NCBI GenBank assembly: GCA_025354525.1 | Contig: JANXMS010000224.1 | Coordinates: 1-32,095 of the forward strand | DNA length: 32,095 bases | Source: Acidobacteriota bacterium | GTDB lineage: Bacteria > Acidobacteriota > Terriglobia > Bryobacterales > Bryobacteraceae | Direction: 5' to 3' | Part shown: in pieces, positions 7,598 through 17,457 of the stretch | How the letters are laid out: each line of letters opens with the position of its first letter | How positions within the stretch are numbered: position 1 is the stretch's first letter | Notes under the pieces: generated by a model | Databases searched by the model: none | Told to the model about the DNA's origin: nothing | The model's input: only the letters and a program-made list of their open reading frames with translations | Made by a program: the position numbers and the translations under genes

Positions 7598-9508
7598 CTA
7601 CTGGACGCCGGGGACGGTGCTGGGCGGTCTAGCCACGGTGCCATTAAGTGCTTCGTCCATCTCGATGCTATTAGCAACGAGAGTTTGGCCGGTGGCTCGT
7701 TCGAGATCATTACGAGACCGGGCGTAGGCGCTGAGAGCGGCGACTTCGTTGGCTTGGGCTGAGGTGAGGTCGCGCTGGGCCTGGATGACGAAGAAGATGG
7801 TGGAGGCACCGAGGGTGTACTTCTTCTGTTCGGCGTCGAGGGTCTGTTCCTGGAGGACCCGATTCTTGACCGAAGTCTGGTGACGGGCGCGCGCCTGCTG
7901 GAGACTGATGACGGCATTTTGGACGTCGACACGTACTTGGTTCAACTGTTGTTGGAGGCGGACCTCACTTTGGCGAACGGCGAGTTGTTCCCGGAGCATG
8001 TCGGCTTGCGCGCCGCGGTTGCGAAGCGGGATATTGAGAGTGACGCCGAAGGAGTAGTCCGGGAAATTGCGGCGGAAGACTTGGCCGATGGCGGTGCCGT
8101 AACCGCCGAGGAAGAAGCCGTCGACGGCTGCCGGGTTACGGATGATGGGGTTGAGGTTCGTTGCACCGGGCACGGGCGGGACGGGCAACTGGTTCAAGAG
8201 GCCGGAGAGGCCGTTGTTCTGGAAGCTGCCGAAGGCGTCGACGGTGGGTTTGAGGGCGTTTTTCGTACCGACGAGACCGATCTTGGAACTATCGATATTG
8301 ATTCGCGACTGCTCGACTTCGGGGCGGAAGTCCATGGCTTTGTTGACAAGATCCTGGATGGGCTGGACGGGTTCGTTTTCGGGGATCCGGATTTTATCGG
8401 TGGCGATGATTCGGGAATCGGCGAGGGCTGGGCTGGCTACGCCGGTGCGGGAGAGGGCGTTTTTGAGGACCGTTTCCTGTTGGAGGAGATTCGTTTCGGA
8501 GATGGTCAATTCCTGTTGGCTGCGGGCGACTTCGGCTTCGGCGCGGATGATCTCGATGGGCGCGAGGGTGCCGATTTCAACCTGCTTTTTGTTATCGTCG
8601 TAGAGCTTTTGGTTCAGGGCCAGGGCTTGGCGCTTAACGACGACGTCTTCGTTGGCGGCGACGAGGTCCCAATAGAGGCCGATGACGCTGGCGACGGTGG
8701 CGATGACCTGCTGTTTGAAGACGAGCTCGGACACCTTGTAATTATTCCGGGCGATGCGGATGTTTCGATTATTGACGGCGAAGCCGAAGCCTTGGAGCAG
8801 TCGTTGTTGGACTTGGATGTTGGCGTTAATGGTCTTGGACGGGTTGAAATCGAGACGGCCTGAGTTTTGGTCGGAGAAGAAGTTATTGAAGCCCATGCTG
8901 ACGCTGGTGCCGGTGAGGAAGGCTTTGCTAATGCCGAAAGTAGAAGTAGTCCGTTCGGAGATCAGCGAGCTGGTGCCGGTGTTAAAAAGAGTGGTCTGGG
9001 GCTGGGTTTGTTTTGCGAACTGCGTGGTCGAGGTGAAGACGGGGTCGAGGTTCTGGACGTTTAGTCCGGAACCGGTACTGACCGTTCCGACGCCTTGGCC
9101 GGAGCTTTGGATGCCGTTGACGAGTTGGCTGCCGCCGCCGGTGGTTCCGGTATTGATATTGTTTTGTGCGGCGCGGACGGCACCGCCGGCGTTGGCGCGG
9201 TCAAAGTCGGCCCGAGAGATTTTGGGTCCGTAGCGTTGGAGCTCGATGTCGAGGTTGTTCTCGAGGGCGAGGGCGATTACGTCCTGAAGGGACAGGTAGA
9301 GTTTGCCGGCGCGCAGCAACTGATCGAGACGATTGGAGTTGCTGACGTTGATGGGGGCGACGTCGCGCCAGGAGTAGGGCTCGGTGAGGCGGCTTTGCCA
9401 CCAGTTCCCGATGGAGGCACCGGACTGTTTCGGCTGTTGGGGAAGGGCTGCCGGGCTCACCATGAGCAGGGCGCAGAAAAGGCTGATTGGACGTCTGATT
9501 GAAATCAT
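7598..9508 (-). CDS. TolC-family outer membrane efflux protein
   Basis: Signal peptide, LSLQDVIALALENNLDIELQRYGPKISRADF, and two long helical repeats with ...RPEVEQSRINIDSSKIGL... Confidence 0.9.
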   Translation of the reverse strand: MISIRRPISLFCALLMVSPAALPQQPKQSGASIGNWWQSRLTEPYSWRDVAPINVSNSNRLDQLLRAGKLYLSLQDVIALALENNLDIELQRYGPKISRADFDRANAGGAVRAAQNNINTGTTGGGSQLVNGIQSSGQGVGTVSTGSGLNVQNLDPVFTSTTQFAKQTQPQTTLFNTGTSSLISERTTSTFGISKAFLTGTSVSMGFNNFFSDQNSGRLDFNPSKTINANIQVQQRLLQGFGFAVNNRNIRIARNNYKVSELVFKQQVIATVASVIGLYWDLVAANEDVVVKRQALALNQKLYDDNKKQVEIGTLAPIEIIRAEAEVARSQQELTISETNLLQQETVLKNALSRTGVASPALADSRIIATDKIRIPENEPVQPIQDLVNKAMDFRPEVEQSRINIDSSKIGLVGTKNALKPTVDAFGSFQNNGLSGLLNQLPVPPVPGATNLNPIIRNPAAVDGFFLGGYGTAIGQVFRRNFPDYSFGVTLNIPLRNRGAQADMLREQLAVRQSEVRLQQQLNQVRVDVQNAVISLQQARARHQTSVKNRVLQEQTLDAEQKKYTLGASTIFFVIQAQRDLTSAQANEVAALSAYARSRNDLERATGQTLVANSIEMDEALNGTVARPPSTVPGVQ

Positions 9509-9659
9509 GAGGTTCGAATAGGGAGTAGTGGGAAGGACGATCTCTACAGGGCCGTTGTTCCAGGAAACATCTATATGTTAACGCAAGACTTATCGATGTT
9601 CTATGTTCGATATTGGGACGTTTGGGAATGGAGGGCCGGTGCTGCTATGCTGATCGGGA

Positions 9660-10247
9660 ATGTCTGATCCAGTTTTGTCGATCTTTGAAGCGACCGGCGC
9701 CTATTTGAAGGGCCATTTTCGTTTGACGAGCGGGCTGCATAGCCCGGAATACTTGCAGTGTGCGAAGGTTCTGCAGCACCCGAACCACGCATTCGACTTT
9801 GGTGTGGGCTTGGGGCGGGCGTTTGCGAAACTGACGGGGGGGCGGAAGGTCGACATCGTAGTGAGCCCGGCGATTGGGGGGTTAATTATTGGCCATGAGG
9901 TGGCGCGGGCGATGGGGGCCCGTTTTTTGTTTACGGAGCGGGACTCTACGGGGCAGATGACGTTGCGGCGCGGGTTTGAGATTCATCAGGGGGAGACGGC
10001 GGTGGCGGTGGAAGATGTGATTACGACGGGGGGGAGTTTGCGCGAGGTGATTGAGATTTTGGTGGATGCCGGGGTGGAGGTGTTGGCGGCGGGGTCGATC
10101 ATCGACCGAAGTGGCGGGCAGGTGGATTTGGGCGTGAAGCGGGTTGCGTTGGCTACATTGCAGGTGACGGCGTACGGGCCGGAGAACTGTCCCTTGTGTA
10201 AACGGGGTTTGCCGGTGACGAAACCGGGATCGCGGAATGTCGTCTGA
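9660..10247 (+). CDS. pyrE: Orotate phosphoribosyltransferase
   Basis: FRLTSGLHSPEYLQCAKVL...IVVSPAIGGLIIGHEVARAMG and the PRPP motif VAVEDVITTGGSL. Confidence 0.95.
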   Translation: MSDPVLSIFEATGAYLKGHFRLTSGLHSPEYLQCAKVLQHPNHAFDFGVGLGRAFAKLTGGRKVDIVVSPAIGGLIIGHEVARAMGARFLFTERDSTGQMTLRRGFEIHQGETAVAVEDVITTGGSLREVIEILVDAGVEVLAAGSIIDRSGGQVDLGVKRVALATLQVTAYGPENCPLCKRGLPVTKPGSRNVV

Positions 10248-10992
10248 AGTGCGGCGAATCCGGCTGACGATTGCATACGATGGGAGCGAGTATGCGGGTT
10301 GGCAGGTGCAACCGGGGCAGGAGACGATTCAAGGGCTGATTGAGTCGGCGCTGCGGCGGGCGACGAAGGTGGCGGTGTCGATTCAGGGGAGCGGGCGGAC
10401 GGACGCGGGGGTACATGCGCTGGCGCAGGTGGCGGCGTTCACGACAACAAATCCGATTCCGGTGGAGAATTTACAGCGGGCGTTGAATCGCTTGTTGCCG
10501 GCGGCGGTTCGGATTGTGGGGGTGGAGGTGGTTCCGCTGGAGTTTCATCCGCGATTTTCGGCGCGAGGGAAGCACTACGAGTATCGGATTTGGCGGGAGG
10601 AGTTGTGTCCGCCGTTTTTGGCGCGGTATGTGCATCATCATCCGTTTCCGCTGGACGTGGGGGCGATGCGGGAGGCGGCACCGTTGTTGTGTGGGGAGCA
10701 CGACTTTTCGACCTTTGCGGCGGCGGATGCGAAAGACGCGTTGGGGCGATCAAAGGTGCGGCGGATTTTCGGATCGGAGTTGAGCGAGGAGGGATCGTTG
10801 TTAGTGTATCGGGTGCATGGGAGTGGTTTTTTGAAGCATATGGTGCGGAATTTAGTGGGTACGTTGATTGAAGTAGGTCGGGGGAATTTAACGGGGTCGG
10901 GGTTAGTGGAGTTACTCGAGAGGCCGAACCGGGCACGGGCGGGGAATACGGTGCCGGGTCGGGGGTTGTTTTTGGTGCGGGTGGATTACTAA
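10237..10992 (+). CDS. truA: tRNA pseudouridine(38-40) synthase TruA
   Basis: RIRLTIAYDGSEYAGWQVQPGQETIQGLIE...GSGRTDAGVHALAQVAAF...FLKHMVRNLVGTLIEVGRG. Overlaps pyrE by 11 bp. Confidence 0.96.
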   Translation: MSSEVRRIRLTIAYDGSEYAGWQVQPGQETIQGLIESALRRATKVAVSIQGSGRTDAGVHALAQVAAFTTTNPIPVENLQRALNRLLPAAVRIVGVEVVPLEFHPRFSARGKHYEYRIWREELCPPFLARYVHHHPFPLDVGAMREAAPLLCGEHDFSTFAAADAKDALGRSKVRRIFGSELSEEGSLLVYRVHGSGFLKHMVRNLVGTLIEVGRGNLTGSGLVELLERPNRARAGNTVPGRGLFLVRVDY

Positions 10993-12194
10993 GTGAGGGC
11001 GAAGCAGGTTAGTTTGTCCTGGTCGCGTACGAAGAGGCGGCGGTCGGAGACGACGGGAAGGGTCCAGACGGGGAAGTCGCCGCGGCCGATGGAGTGGCGG
11101 GCGGTTTCTTTGTAAGCGGCCGGGGTGGCTTCGGCGAGGGCGAGAACGCCACCTTCACCTTGGAGGTAGAGCATGCCGTCGGCGAAGATGAGTTGGCCTT
11201 TACCGACGCTGCGGTCGCGCCACGCGACTTCGCCGGTCATGAGTTTCATGCAGGTTAGGACGCTCGAGGAGAAGCCATAGACATGCTCGCCGACGAGGAC
11301 GCTGGAGCAGTAATGATTCTTCATGTCGCGGTTGAAATAGACTTCTTCCGCTTTGACCTTGCCGGCGGCGGCGGAGAGTTTGAGAAGGGCGCAGCCGGTG
11401 CCGTAGTCGGAGCTGACGAAGAGGTGGCCGTTCGTGAAGAGCGGAGTGGCGATGTTAGCGGTGCGGTTGGCGACTTTGTCGTAGCGCCAGAGTTGTTCGC
11501 CGGTCGCTCCGTTGAGGCCGACGACTCCTTCACCGGTGAAGGTGACGATATTGCGGATGCCGCCGAAATCGAAGGCGATGGCGGAGGCGTAGCCGGCGGG
11601 GTCGGAGCCGGACTTCCAGATGATTTTGCCGTTGGTTTTATCGAGGGCGACGACGGAAGCGCCGCGGCCGCCGGGCTGGACGAGGACCTGGGGGCCGTCG
11701 ATGAGAGGGGATTCGCTCATGCCCCAGTGGATGACGTGGGCACCGAATTTTTCAACGACGTTGAGTTCCCACTGTTTTTTGCCGTCGGCTTTATTAAGGA
11801 CGGAGAGGGTGCCGTCGGCGGACATGCTGTATAGCATTTGGCCGTCAATGGTGGGGGTTCCGCGGGGGCCGTTGCCGCGGCTTTCGTTGTAGCTGCCGCC
11901 GGCGGGGGTTTGCCAGAGTTTTTTGCCTGTATTGGCGTCGAGGGCGATGACGAATTCGGTTTTGCCTTGTTGGCCTTGGGTGTAGAGTTTGCTGGCGGCG
12001 ATGGAGTAAGAGGAATAGCCTTCGCCGAGGCCGGTGGCGGTCCAGAGGACTTTGGGGCCGTCGGCGGGCCATTGTTTGAGGAGGCCGGATTCGGCGGATT
12101 TGCCATCGCGGGCGAGGCCGCGCCATTGGGGCCATTCGGCGGCGTTGGCGGCGAGGGCGGAGGAGGCGGCGAGGAAGAGTCGGCGGGAGGTCAC
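10989..12194 (-). CDS. PQQ-binding-like beta-propeller repeat protein, secreted
   Basis: GTG start VTSRRLFLAASSALAANAAEWPQWRGLARDGKSAESGLLKQWP... with repeated blades (VIALDANTGKKLWQT, VVALDKTNGKIIWKS). Confidence 0.9.
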   Translation of the reverse strand: MTSRRLFLAASSALAANAAEWPQWRGLARDGKSAESGLLKQWPADGPKVLWTATGLGEGYSSYSIAASKLYTQGQQGKTEFVIALDANTGKKLWQTPAGGSYNESRGNGPRGTPTIDGQMLYSMSADGTLSVLNKADGKKQWELNVVEKFGAHVIHWGMSESPLIDGPQVLVQPGGRGASVVALDKTNGKIIWKSGSDPAGYASAIAFDFGGIRNIVTFTGEGVVGLNGATGEQLWRYDKVANRTANIATPLFTNGHLFVSSDYGTGCALLKLSAAAGKVKAEEVYFNRDMKNHYCSSVLVGEHVYGFSSSVLTCMKLMTGEVAWRDRSVGKGQLIFADGMLYLQGEGGVLALAEATPAAYKETARHSIGRGDFPVWTLPVVSDRRLFVRDQDKLTCFALT

Positions 12195-12688
12195 TTGGTG
12201 ATTCCTTGAATCATGGTTTTGAAGGCGGCTTCGTGGGCGGCGACGACCTTGGCGGGACCGGTGAATTTGAAGAAGACGGAGCCTTGGGGGGCTTCGACGA
12301 TGGCACCGAGCATGCGGTAATCGGGCTTCATGACCTGGTCGGGGGACATGGGGGAGGGGGACCAAGCGTAGGTGCCGGAGAGGTCGAGGTGGGTGATTTT
12401 GTGCCCGGCGACGTTGCCGGCGGTGCGTTTGGTGGGGCTGGATTTTGTGGGAAATTGGCCTTCCCAACGGGTGATGTTGGCTTCTACGCCACCGCCTTGG
12501 CCGGGGCCGAAGTAGAATACGGCGCATTCGCCGGCCTCGGGGGTGCCGGGGACGGTGTAAGTGGCGGCGCGCATGGGGCGTTCTGGGAGGGCTTTCCAGG
12601 TGGCGGGGGTTTTCCAGGAGAGGCCGGAGGCACCGTCGGCGAGTAGAAGGACGGGCAGAAAGATGAGGGGAGCAAGAAAGCGCTGCAT
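12191..12688 (-). CDS. Secreted hypothetical protein
   Basis: Signal peptide MQRFLAPLIFLPVLLLADGASG, then LSWKTPATWKALPERPMRAATYTVPG...; stop overlaps the beta-propeller GTG start by 4 bp. Confidence 0.78.
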   Translation of the reverse strand: MQRFLAPLIFLPVLLLADGASGLSWKTPATWKALPERPMRAATYTVPGTPEAGECAVFYFGPGQGGGVEANITRWEGQFPTKSSPTKRTAGNVAGHKITHLDLSGTYAWSPSPMSPDQVMKPDYRMLGAIVEAPQGSVFFKFTGPAKVVAAHEAAFKTMIQGITK

Positions 12689-12698
12689 ACCTAACATT

Positions 12699-13350
12699 CT
12701 ACCCGTTCGTTTGTTGCGGTTCTGAGACGCTGCGGCGAGTGCGGCGGAGGAGGAGAAGTCCGCCGCCGCTGAGCAGCATGGCCCAGGTGGAAGGCACGGG
12801 ATCGGCGTCGTTCGTGTAAGCAGGCCGGCCAAACCGTCAAGTGCGTTAAAGTTCTAGCTGTCGTACCCGATGGCGCGGATGAGGTGGTGTTCCAGAAGAT
12901 CTCAGTTCCGTCAAACGATGTTCCCATCGGCCCTTCATGCAAGGCCAACCAGTAGGTTTCGGCGGTCAGCGGAATGGACCCGAGGTTTACCAGGAAGCGG
13001 TACTCGGCGGTGCCAAAATTGTTGTATTGTTTGTTCACCAATTGAACGGTTGAGTCGCTGCCCAGTAACAGACTGGTGCCGGGGGCGCCCAGGTTGTCCG
13101 TGAGGAAACGGAAACCGATGGTTCCGGAGAACCGGATTGGTACATCATCGACGTTCGCCGCGCCGAAGAACATTAGGCAATGGAGCGTTGCCGCGCTTCC
13201 GAGAGTGAACTATTGCGCAGTCGTACAGATCGAAAGGTTCGTTCCATTCACACCGTCTGGGCCGCCGCCGTCGTAGATTACGGCGGCGGGAAGGGCTAGG
13301 GAGGGCTGGAGAAGGAAGAAAGTTTTAGCGATGAATCGAGAGATTGACAT
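12699..13350 (-). pseudogene. PEP-CTERM-type exported protein, disrupted by an in-frame TAG and a frameshift
   Basis: MSISRFIAKTFFLLQPSLALPAAVIYDGGGPDGVNGTNLSICTTAQ*FTLGSAATLHCLMFFGAANVDDVPIRFSG...THLTVWPA, then in another frame YTNDADPVPSTWAMLLSGGGLLLLRRTRRSVSEPQQTNG*. Confidence 0.82.
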
Positions 13351-13479
13351 AGGCGCGCTGATGTAACGTTGGCCCAAGAGGCTGGGGACGCTGGCGGGTC
13401 CGTGACGGCATCTAGTCGCTGCATGGCGTATCTTCTATCGGGGTTAGTGGGCCGGGCGCATCGCACGGGACGCCGGAGT

Positions 13480-13833
13480 TTACGTGCGCGAAGTCGGCCA
13501 CAAGACAAGGCGGCCCGGCACCGGAACTATGGGAGATTTTCCCCATGCGGCGAGAAATGACTCCCGGTAGCGGAACCAGGGCGACTGCTGCAAGGTGACG
13601 ACTACAACTGCGAAATTAGGGAATCGCTGCAAAACCCTTGCATCAGTTTCAGCGAAGAGTACATCGCGGGTGAGCAAATAATCAAATCCGGCACCCTCAG
13701 CCTCGGTCACAAGGGCACCGTTCTTCAACGTCGCCCAGCCCCGATACGAAGCGGACTCAGCAGCGATTCCCTTCTCTGGCAAGAGCGAGCGAAGATGTAC
13801 GTCCATGTTCGCGTCGAGCAGCCTCATCCTCAT
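13480..13833 (-). CDS. DUF5615-like PIN-type putative toxin
   Basis: MRLLDANMDVHLRSLLPEKGIAAESASYRGWATLKNGALVTEAEGAGFDYLLTRDVLF: DUF5615/PIN-like pattern. Confidence 0.82.
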   Translation of the reverse strand: MRMRLLDANMDVHLRSLLPEKGIAAESASYRGWATLKNGALVTEAEGAGFDYLLTRDVLFAETDARVLQRFPNFAVVVVTLQQSPWFRYRESFLAAWGKSPIVPVPGRLVLWPTSRT

Positions 13834-14063
13834 GCCGCCGAGCGGAAGGAATCGGCTAACTCTGAGGCTACTGACAGAACGTCAGGGAGCACCTCATGGA
13901 GAAAGCCGTTGGCGAAACTTTCGTCAATGTCCGCGAGAGTCATACCCGAAGCCAGACATTCCAAGATCAAACTAACGGACAGCCTTGTGCCCCGAATCGC
14001 GAGCGTGCCGCCCAGCATCTCCGGATCGGAAACAATCCACGTGTACTTTCCGTAGGGAGCCAT
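13830..14063 (-). CDS. DUF433 domain protein, putative antitoxin
   Basis: WIVSDPEMLGGTLAIRGTRLSVSLILECLASGMTLADIDESF matches the DUF433 pattern; 4-bp overlap with the downstream DUF5615-like gene. Confidence 0.85.
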   Translation of the reverse strand: MAPYGKYTWIVSDPEMLGGTLAIRGTRLSVSLILECLASGMTLADIDESFANGFLHEVLPDVLSVASELADSFRSAA

Positions 14064-14116
14064 CACAAATGCTACCTTTACTGCACTCACGCCGCCAGCA
14101 GGGGGAACTCGGTCGA

Positions 14117-15772
14117 TCAGCGGAAGCCGAAGGCTCCGATGGGGATGCCGAGTTTGCGGGGGTCGCCGTTCGTGGGTTGGAAGGGGGGAGAGACGAGAAA
14201 TTCGACCTGGGCTCGGGCAGCAGGGGCGGGGGGGAGGGAGTAAGTCACGGTCTGCCAGCCAGGCTTGGTGAACGTTTCGCGGCCGAGGGTCTGGCCGTTG
14301 AGTTTTGTTTCCAGGGTCACCTGACCGATTTGCTTTAAGTAAGCGAGGCCGATGTTGACTTCGGTTTGGAACTTCGTTGCTTCGGCGGGACGCCAGAGGC
14401 GGGCGGTGGCGTAAGGTTCGGTCCAGCGGAAACTGGAGTCCCGACCGTGCCAGCCCTTTTCGAGTTGCCAGACGGGGGTGAGACGGGTCATCTCGATCCA
14501 GGCAGAGTCCTGCTGCTCGCCGATGCGGGAAAGGGTGTAGAGGCGCTGGGCGGGGCGGTCCCAACTGAGGAGGGCGAGGGCGGTCTGAGACTCGGGGTGG
14601 GCGTCGACGGAGAGGGTCTCTATGGCCTGGGTGCCGAAGGCGAGTTGAAGGGAGGCCTTGACGCCCCAGGATTGGAGATGGTCGGGCTGGCCATCGATCA
14701 GAAACGTTCGGAGTTCAGGCTGGCGCTTGGCTAAGCCGTAGACCGAGGCGAGATAGGTTTTGGTTTCGTTGGCTTCGGCGATCAAAGTGGAACGGAGAGG
14801 GGGGAGGAGGGCGTAGTTGAGAGGGAGCCAGAGCAGGAGAGCAGCGGCGGCGTAGCGCCAGTTGGTGCGGTCGGCGAAGGCGGCATAGGCGTAGGCCAGG
14901 CCGGCGAGGGGGAGATATAGATAAGAGCTGAGGAGGCGGTTGGGGACTAGGAACATGGGGGCGAGGAATATGACGAACGCCGCTAGGCCCCACCAGACGC
15001 GGCGGTCTTTTGTAAGCAGAGGGATGGGGAGGAGGGCGAAGCCGAGGTGGGGCAGGATGAGGATCTGGGAGGCGTAAAAGTCGATGGCTTGCGCGAGAAG
15101 GGCGGGGGTGAGGCGGAGGCCGTAGGTGCCCTGTTGCCCGCCTTGTTGGAGGATGGCTTGGATTCCGAAGAGGAAGGAGATCGCAAAGAAGGGGGCGAGT
15201 TGGCGGTACCGTTTTTCTCCTAGCCAGTATTCGTAGGCGAGGAGGATTACCGGGAGGCCGATGGCTAGCTCCTTCGATTTATAAGCGCACCAGAATAGGA
15301 GGAGGGACCACCAGGGGTTGCGGCGGGTCCAGGCGATGAGGGCGGCCAGGCAGAACGTGGTGCAGAGGACGTCGAAGAGGGTCATCGACTTCCAGTAGTC
15401 ATCGAAGCAGGCGATGTGAAAGGCGAAGAGGCCGAGGCCGCAGACGCGGGCGGGCCAGGCGCCGGGGAGGAGGCGCCAGAGGAGGGCGAGGTTCAGCAGA
15501 TGGAGCAGTTGGACGGTGGCGAGGAACCACGGGAAGTTCAGGCCGACGGTTTGGTAGAGGCTCCAGAAGATCAGGTGACCGAGGGGTCTGAAGTTGGTCG
15601 AGTAGAACTGGGGGGTGAGGAAACCCCAGAAAAACGTGTCGGCGGTGGTGAAGCGCATCCAGGCGAAGAGGTCGAGTTCGTCACCGGAGAAGTAGCCCTT
15701 GTAGGCTCCCTTGTTCACCACCCAAAGGAGCCAGATCAGGATGGCGCAGAGGGCCGCGGCGCGGGCTTTCAT
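14117..15772 (-). CDS. Multi-pass membrane protein, glycosyltransferase-39-like architecture
   Basis: Many hydrophobic segments (ILIWLLWVVNKG, WWSLLLFWCAYKSKELAIGLPVILLAYEYWLG) and a soluble C-terminal domain. Confidence 0.75.
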   Translation of the reverse strand: MKARAAALCAILIWLLWVVNKGAYKGYFSGDELDLFAWMRFTTADTFFWGFLTPQFYSTNFRPLGHLIFWSLYQTVGLNFPWFLATVQLLHLLNLALLWRLLPGAWPARVCGLGLFAFHIACFDDYWKSMTLFDVLCTTFCLAALIAWTRRNPWWSLLLFWCAYKSKELAIGLPVILLAYEYWLGEKRYRQLAPFFAISFLFGIQAILQQGGQQGTYGLRLTPALLAQAIDFYASQILILPHLGFALLPIPLLTKDRRVWWGLAAFVIFLAPMFLVPNRLLSSYLYLPLAGLAYAYAAFADRTNWRYAAAALLLWLPLNYALLPPLRSTLIAEANETKTYLASVYGLAKRQPELRTFLIDGQPDHLQSWGVKASLQLAFGTQAIETLSVDAHPESQTALALLSWDRPAQRLYTLSRIGEQQDSAWIEMTRLTPVWQLEKGWHGRDSSFRWTEPYATARLWRPAEATKFQTEVNIGLAYLKQIGQVTLETKLNGQTLGRETFTKPGWQTVTYSLPPAPAARAQVEFLVSPPFQPTNGDPRKLGIPIGAFGFR

Positions 15773-17457
15773 TCGGCTTGGAGGAAGTCGAAGTCGCAGC
15801 CGAGATGGGCCTGGGTGACGTGATTGAGGAAGAGCTTGCCGTAGCCGCGGGTGTAGTGGGGCGGGGCGGGTTTCCAGTTGCTGAGGCGGGCGGCGATTTC
15901 ATCGTCAGAGACGTGAAGATGGAGGCGGCGCGTCGAGACGTCGAGGGTGATGAGGTCTCCGGTTTGAACGATGGCGAGGGGGCCGCCGATGCCGGATTCG
16001 GGGGAGACGTGGAGGACGACGGTGCCGAAGGAGGTGCCGGACATGCGGGCGTCAGAGATACGGACGCAGTCGGAGACGCCTTGTTCGAGAAGCACCTTGG
16101 GCATGGGGATGTGGCCCCATTCGGGGAAGCCGGGGGCACCGTGGGGGCCGCCGCCCTTCATGACGAGGACGGTGTTGGCATCGACGGGGAGGTCCATGGA
16201 GTCGATGGAATCGTGCATGTCCTGGTAGCTTTCGAAGACAAAAGCGGGACCGGTGTGGGAGCAGAGATGGGGAGAGGCGGCGGTCTGCTTGAAGACGGCA
16301 CCGTTGGGGGAGAGGTTGCCGCGGAGGATGACGGTGCCGCCTTCGGCGTAGATGGGGTTCGACGCGAGACGGATAACGTCGTGGTTGTGGTTGGGGGCGT
16401 CGGCGACGTTTTCGGCGATGGTTTTGCCGTTGACGGTGAGGGCGTCGCCGTGGAGGTTGGGAAGGAGTTCGCGCATGACGGCGGGGACTCCGCCGGCGTA
16501 GAAGAAATCCTCCATCATATGTTCACCGGAGGGGCGGACGTTGACGAGAAAGGGGGTGCGGCGGGAGATATCGTCGAAGTCCTGGAGGACGAGTTTGTGG
16601 GGGGTGCGGCCAGCGATGGCGAGAAGGTGGACGACGGCGTTGGTGGAGCCGCCGATGGCCATGTCGACGGCGATGGCGTTTTCGAAGGCTTGCTTCGTCA
16701 TGATGCGGGAGGGGGTGAGCCCTTCTTCGATCATTTCGACCATGCGGCGGCCGGCCATTTCGGCGAGGGCGAGGCGGCGGGAATCGGGAGCGGGGATGGC
16801 GGCGGAGCCGGGGAGGGACATGCCGAGGGCTTCGGCGATGACGGCCATTGTGGAGGCGGTGCCCATGACGGTGCAGTGGCCGGAAGAGCGGACCATGCAG
16901 CCTTCAATTTCTTCGAGTTCTTCGGGGGAGACTTTGCCGGTGCGGAAGAGGTCGAAGATTTTGCGGCCGTCGGTGCCTTGGCCGATTACTTTGCCTTTGT
17001 AGTTGCCGGAGAGGGAGGGGCCGCCGGTGAAGATGAGCGACGGGACGTTGGCGGAGGCGGCACCCATGAGCATGGCGGGGGTGGTTTTGTCGCAGCCGCA
17101 GAGCATGACGACGCCGTCGACGGGGTTGGCGCGGACGGACTCTTCAACATCCATGGCCATGAGGTTGCGGAAGAGCATCGTGGTCGGCTTCATGTACTGT
17201 TCGCCGAGGGAGATGACGGGGAATTCGAGGGGGAAGCCACCGGCGGCCCAAACACCGCGTTTGACGGCATCGGCGACGATGCGCAGATGGGCGTTGCAAT
17301 TGTTCAGTTCGCTGAACGAATTGCAGATGCCGACGACGGGTTTGCCGTGGAAGGCTTGGCGGGAGATGCCGAGGGCGCGGATGTTGGCGCGCCGGGAAAA
17401 GTTGTAGTATTCCTTGCCGTTGAACCAGGAGTAACTGCGGAGCTTCGTGGGATCCAT
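15769..17457 (-). CDS. IlvD/Edd-family dehydratase, sugar-acid (arabonate/xylonate)-like subgroup
   Basis: GICNSFSELNNCNAHLR...VKRGVWAAGGFPLEFPVISLGE, VDGVVMLCGCDKTTPAMLMG, CTVMGTASTMA. Stop overlaps the downstream start (ATGA). Confidence 0.9.
   Translation of the reverse strand: MDPTKLRSYSWFNGKEYYNFSRRANIRALGISRQAFHGKPVVGICNSFSELNNCNAHLRIVADAVKRGVWAAGGFPLEFPVISLGEQYMKPTTMLFRNLMAMDVEESVRANPVDGVVMLCGCDKTTPAMLMGAASANVPSLIFTGGPSLSGNYKGKVIGQGTDGRKIFDLFRTGKVSPEELEEIEGCMVRSSGHCTVMGTASTMAVIAEALGMSLPGSAAIPAPDSRRLALAEMAGRRMVEMIEEGLTPSRIMTKQAFENAIAVDMAIGGSTNAVVHLLAIAGRTPHKLVLQDFDDISRRTPFLVNVRPSGEHMMEDFFYAGGVPAVMRELLPNLHGDALTVNGKTIAENVADAPNHNHDVIRLASNPIYAEGGTVILRGNLSPNGAVFKQTAASPHLCSHTGPAFVFESYQDMHDSIDSMDLPVDANTVLVMKGGGPHGAPGFPEWGHIPMPKVLLEQGVSDCVRISDARMSGTSFGTVVLHVSPESGIGGPLAIVQTGDLITLDVSTRRLHLHVSDDEIAARLSNWKPAPPHYTRGYGKLFLNHVTQAHLGCDFDFLQAE

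Noticed and set aside
12195-12527. N-terminal extension of the 512-aa minus ORF (MRRILLRPRPRRWRRSQHH...)
   Set aside because: Arg/His/Pro-rich frame overlapping another gene; the real protein begins at the GTG of VTSRRLFLAASS (12194).
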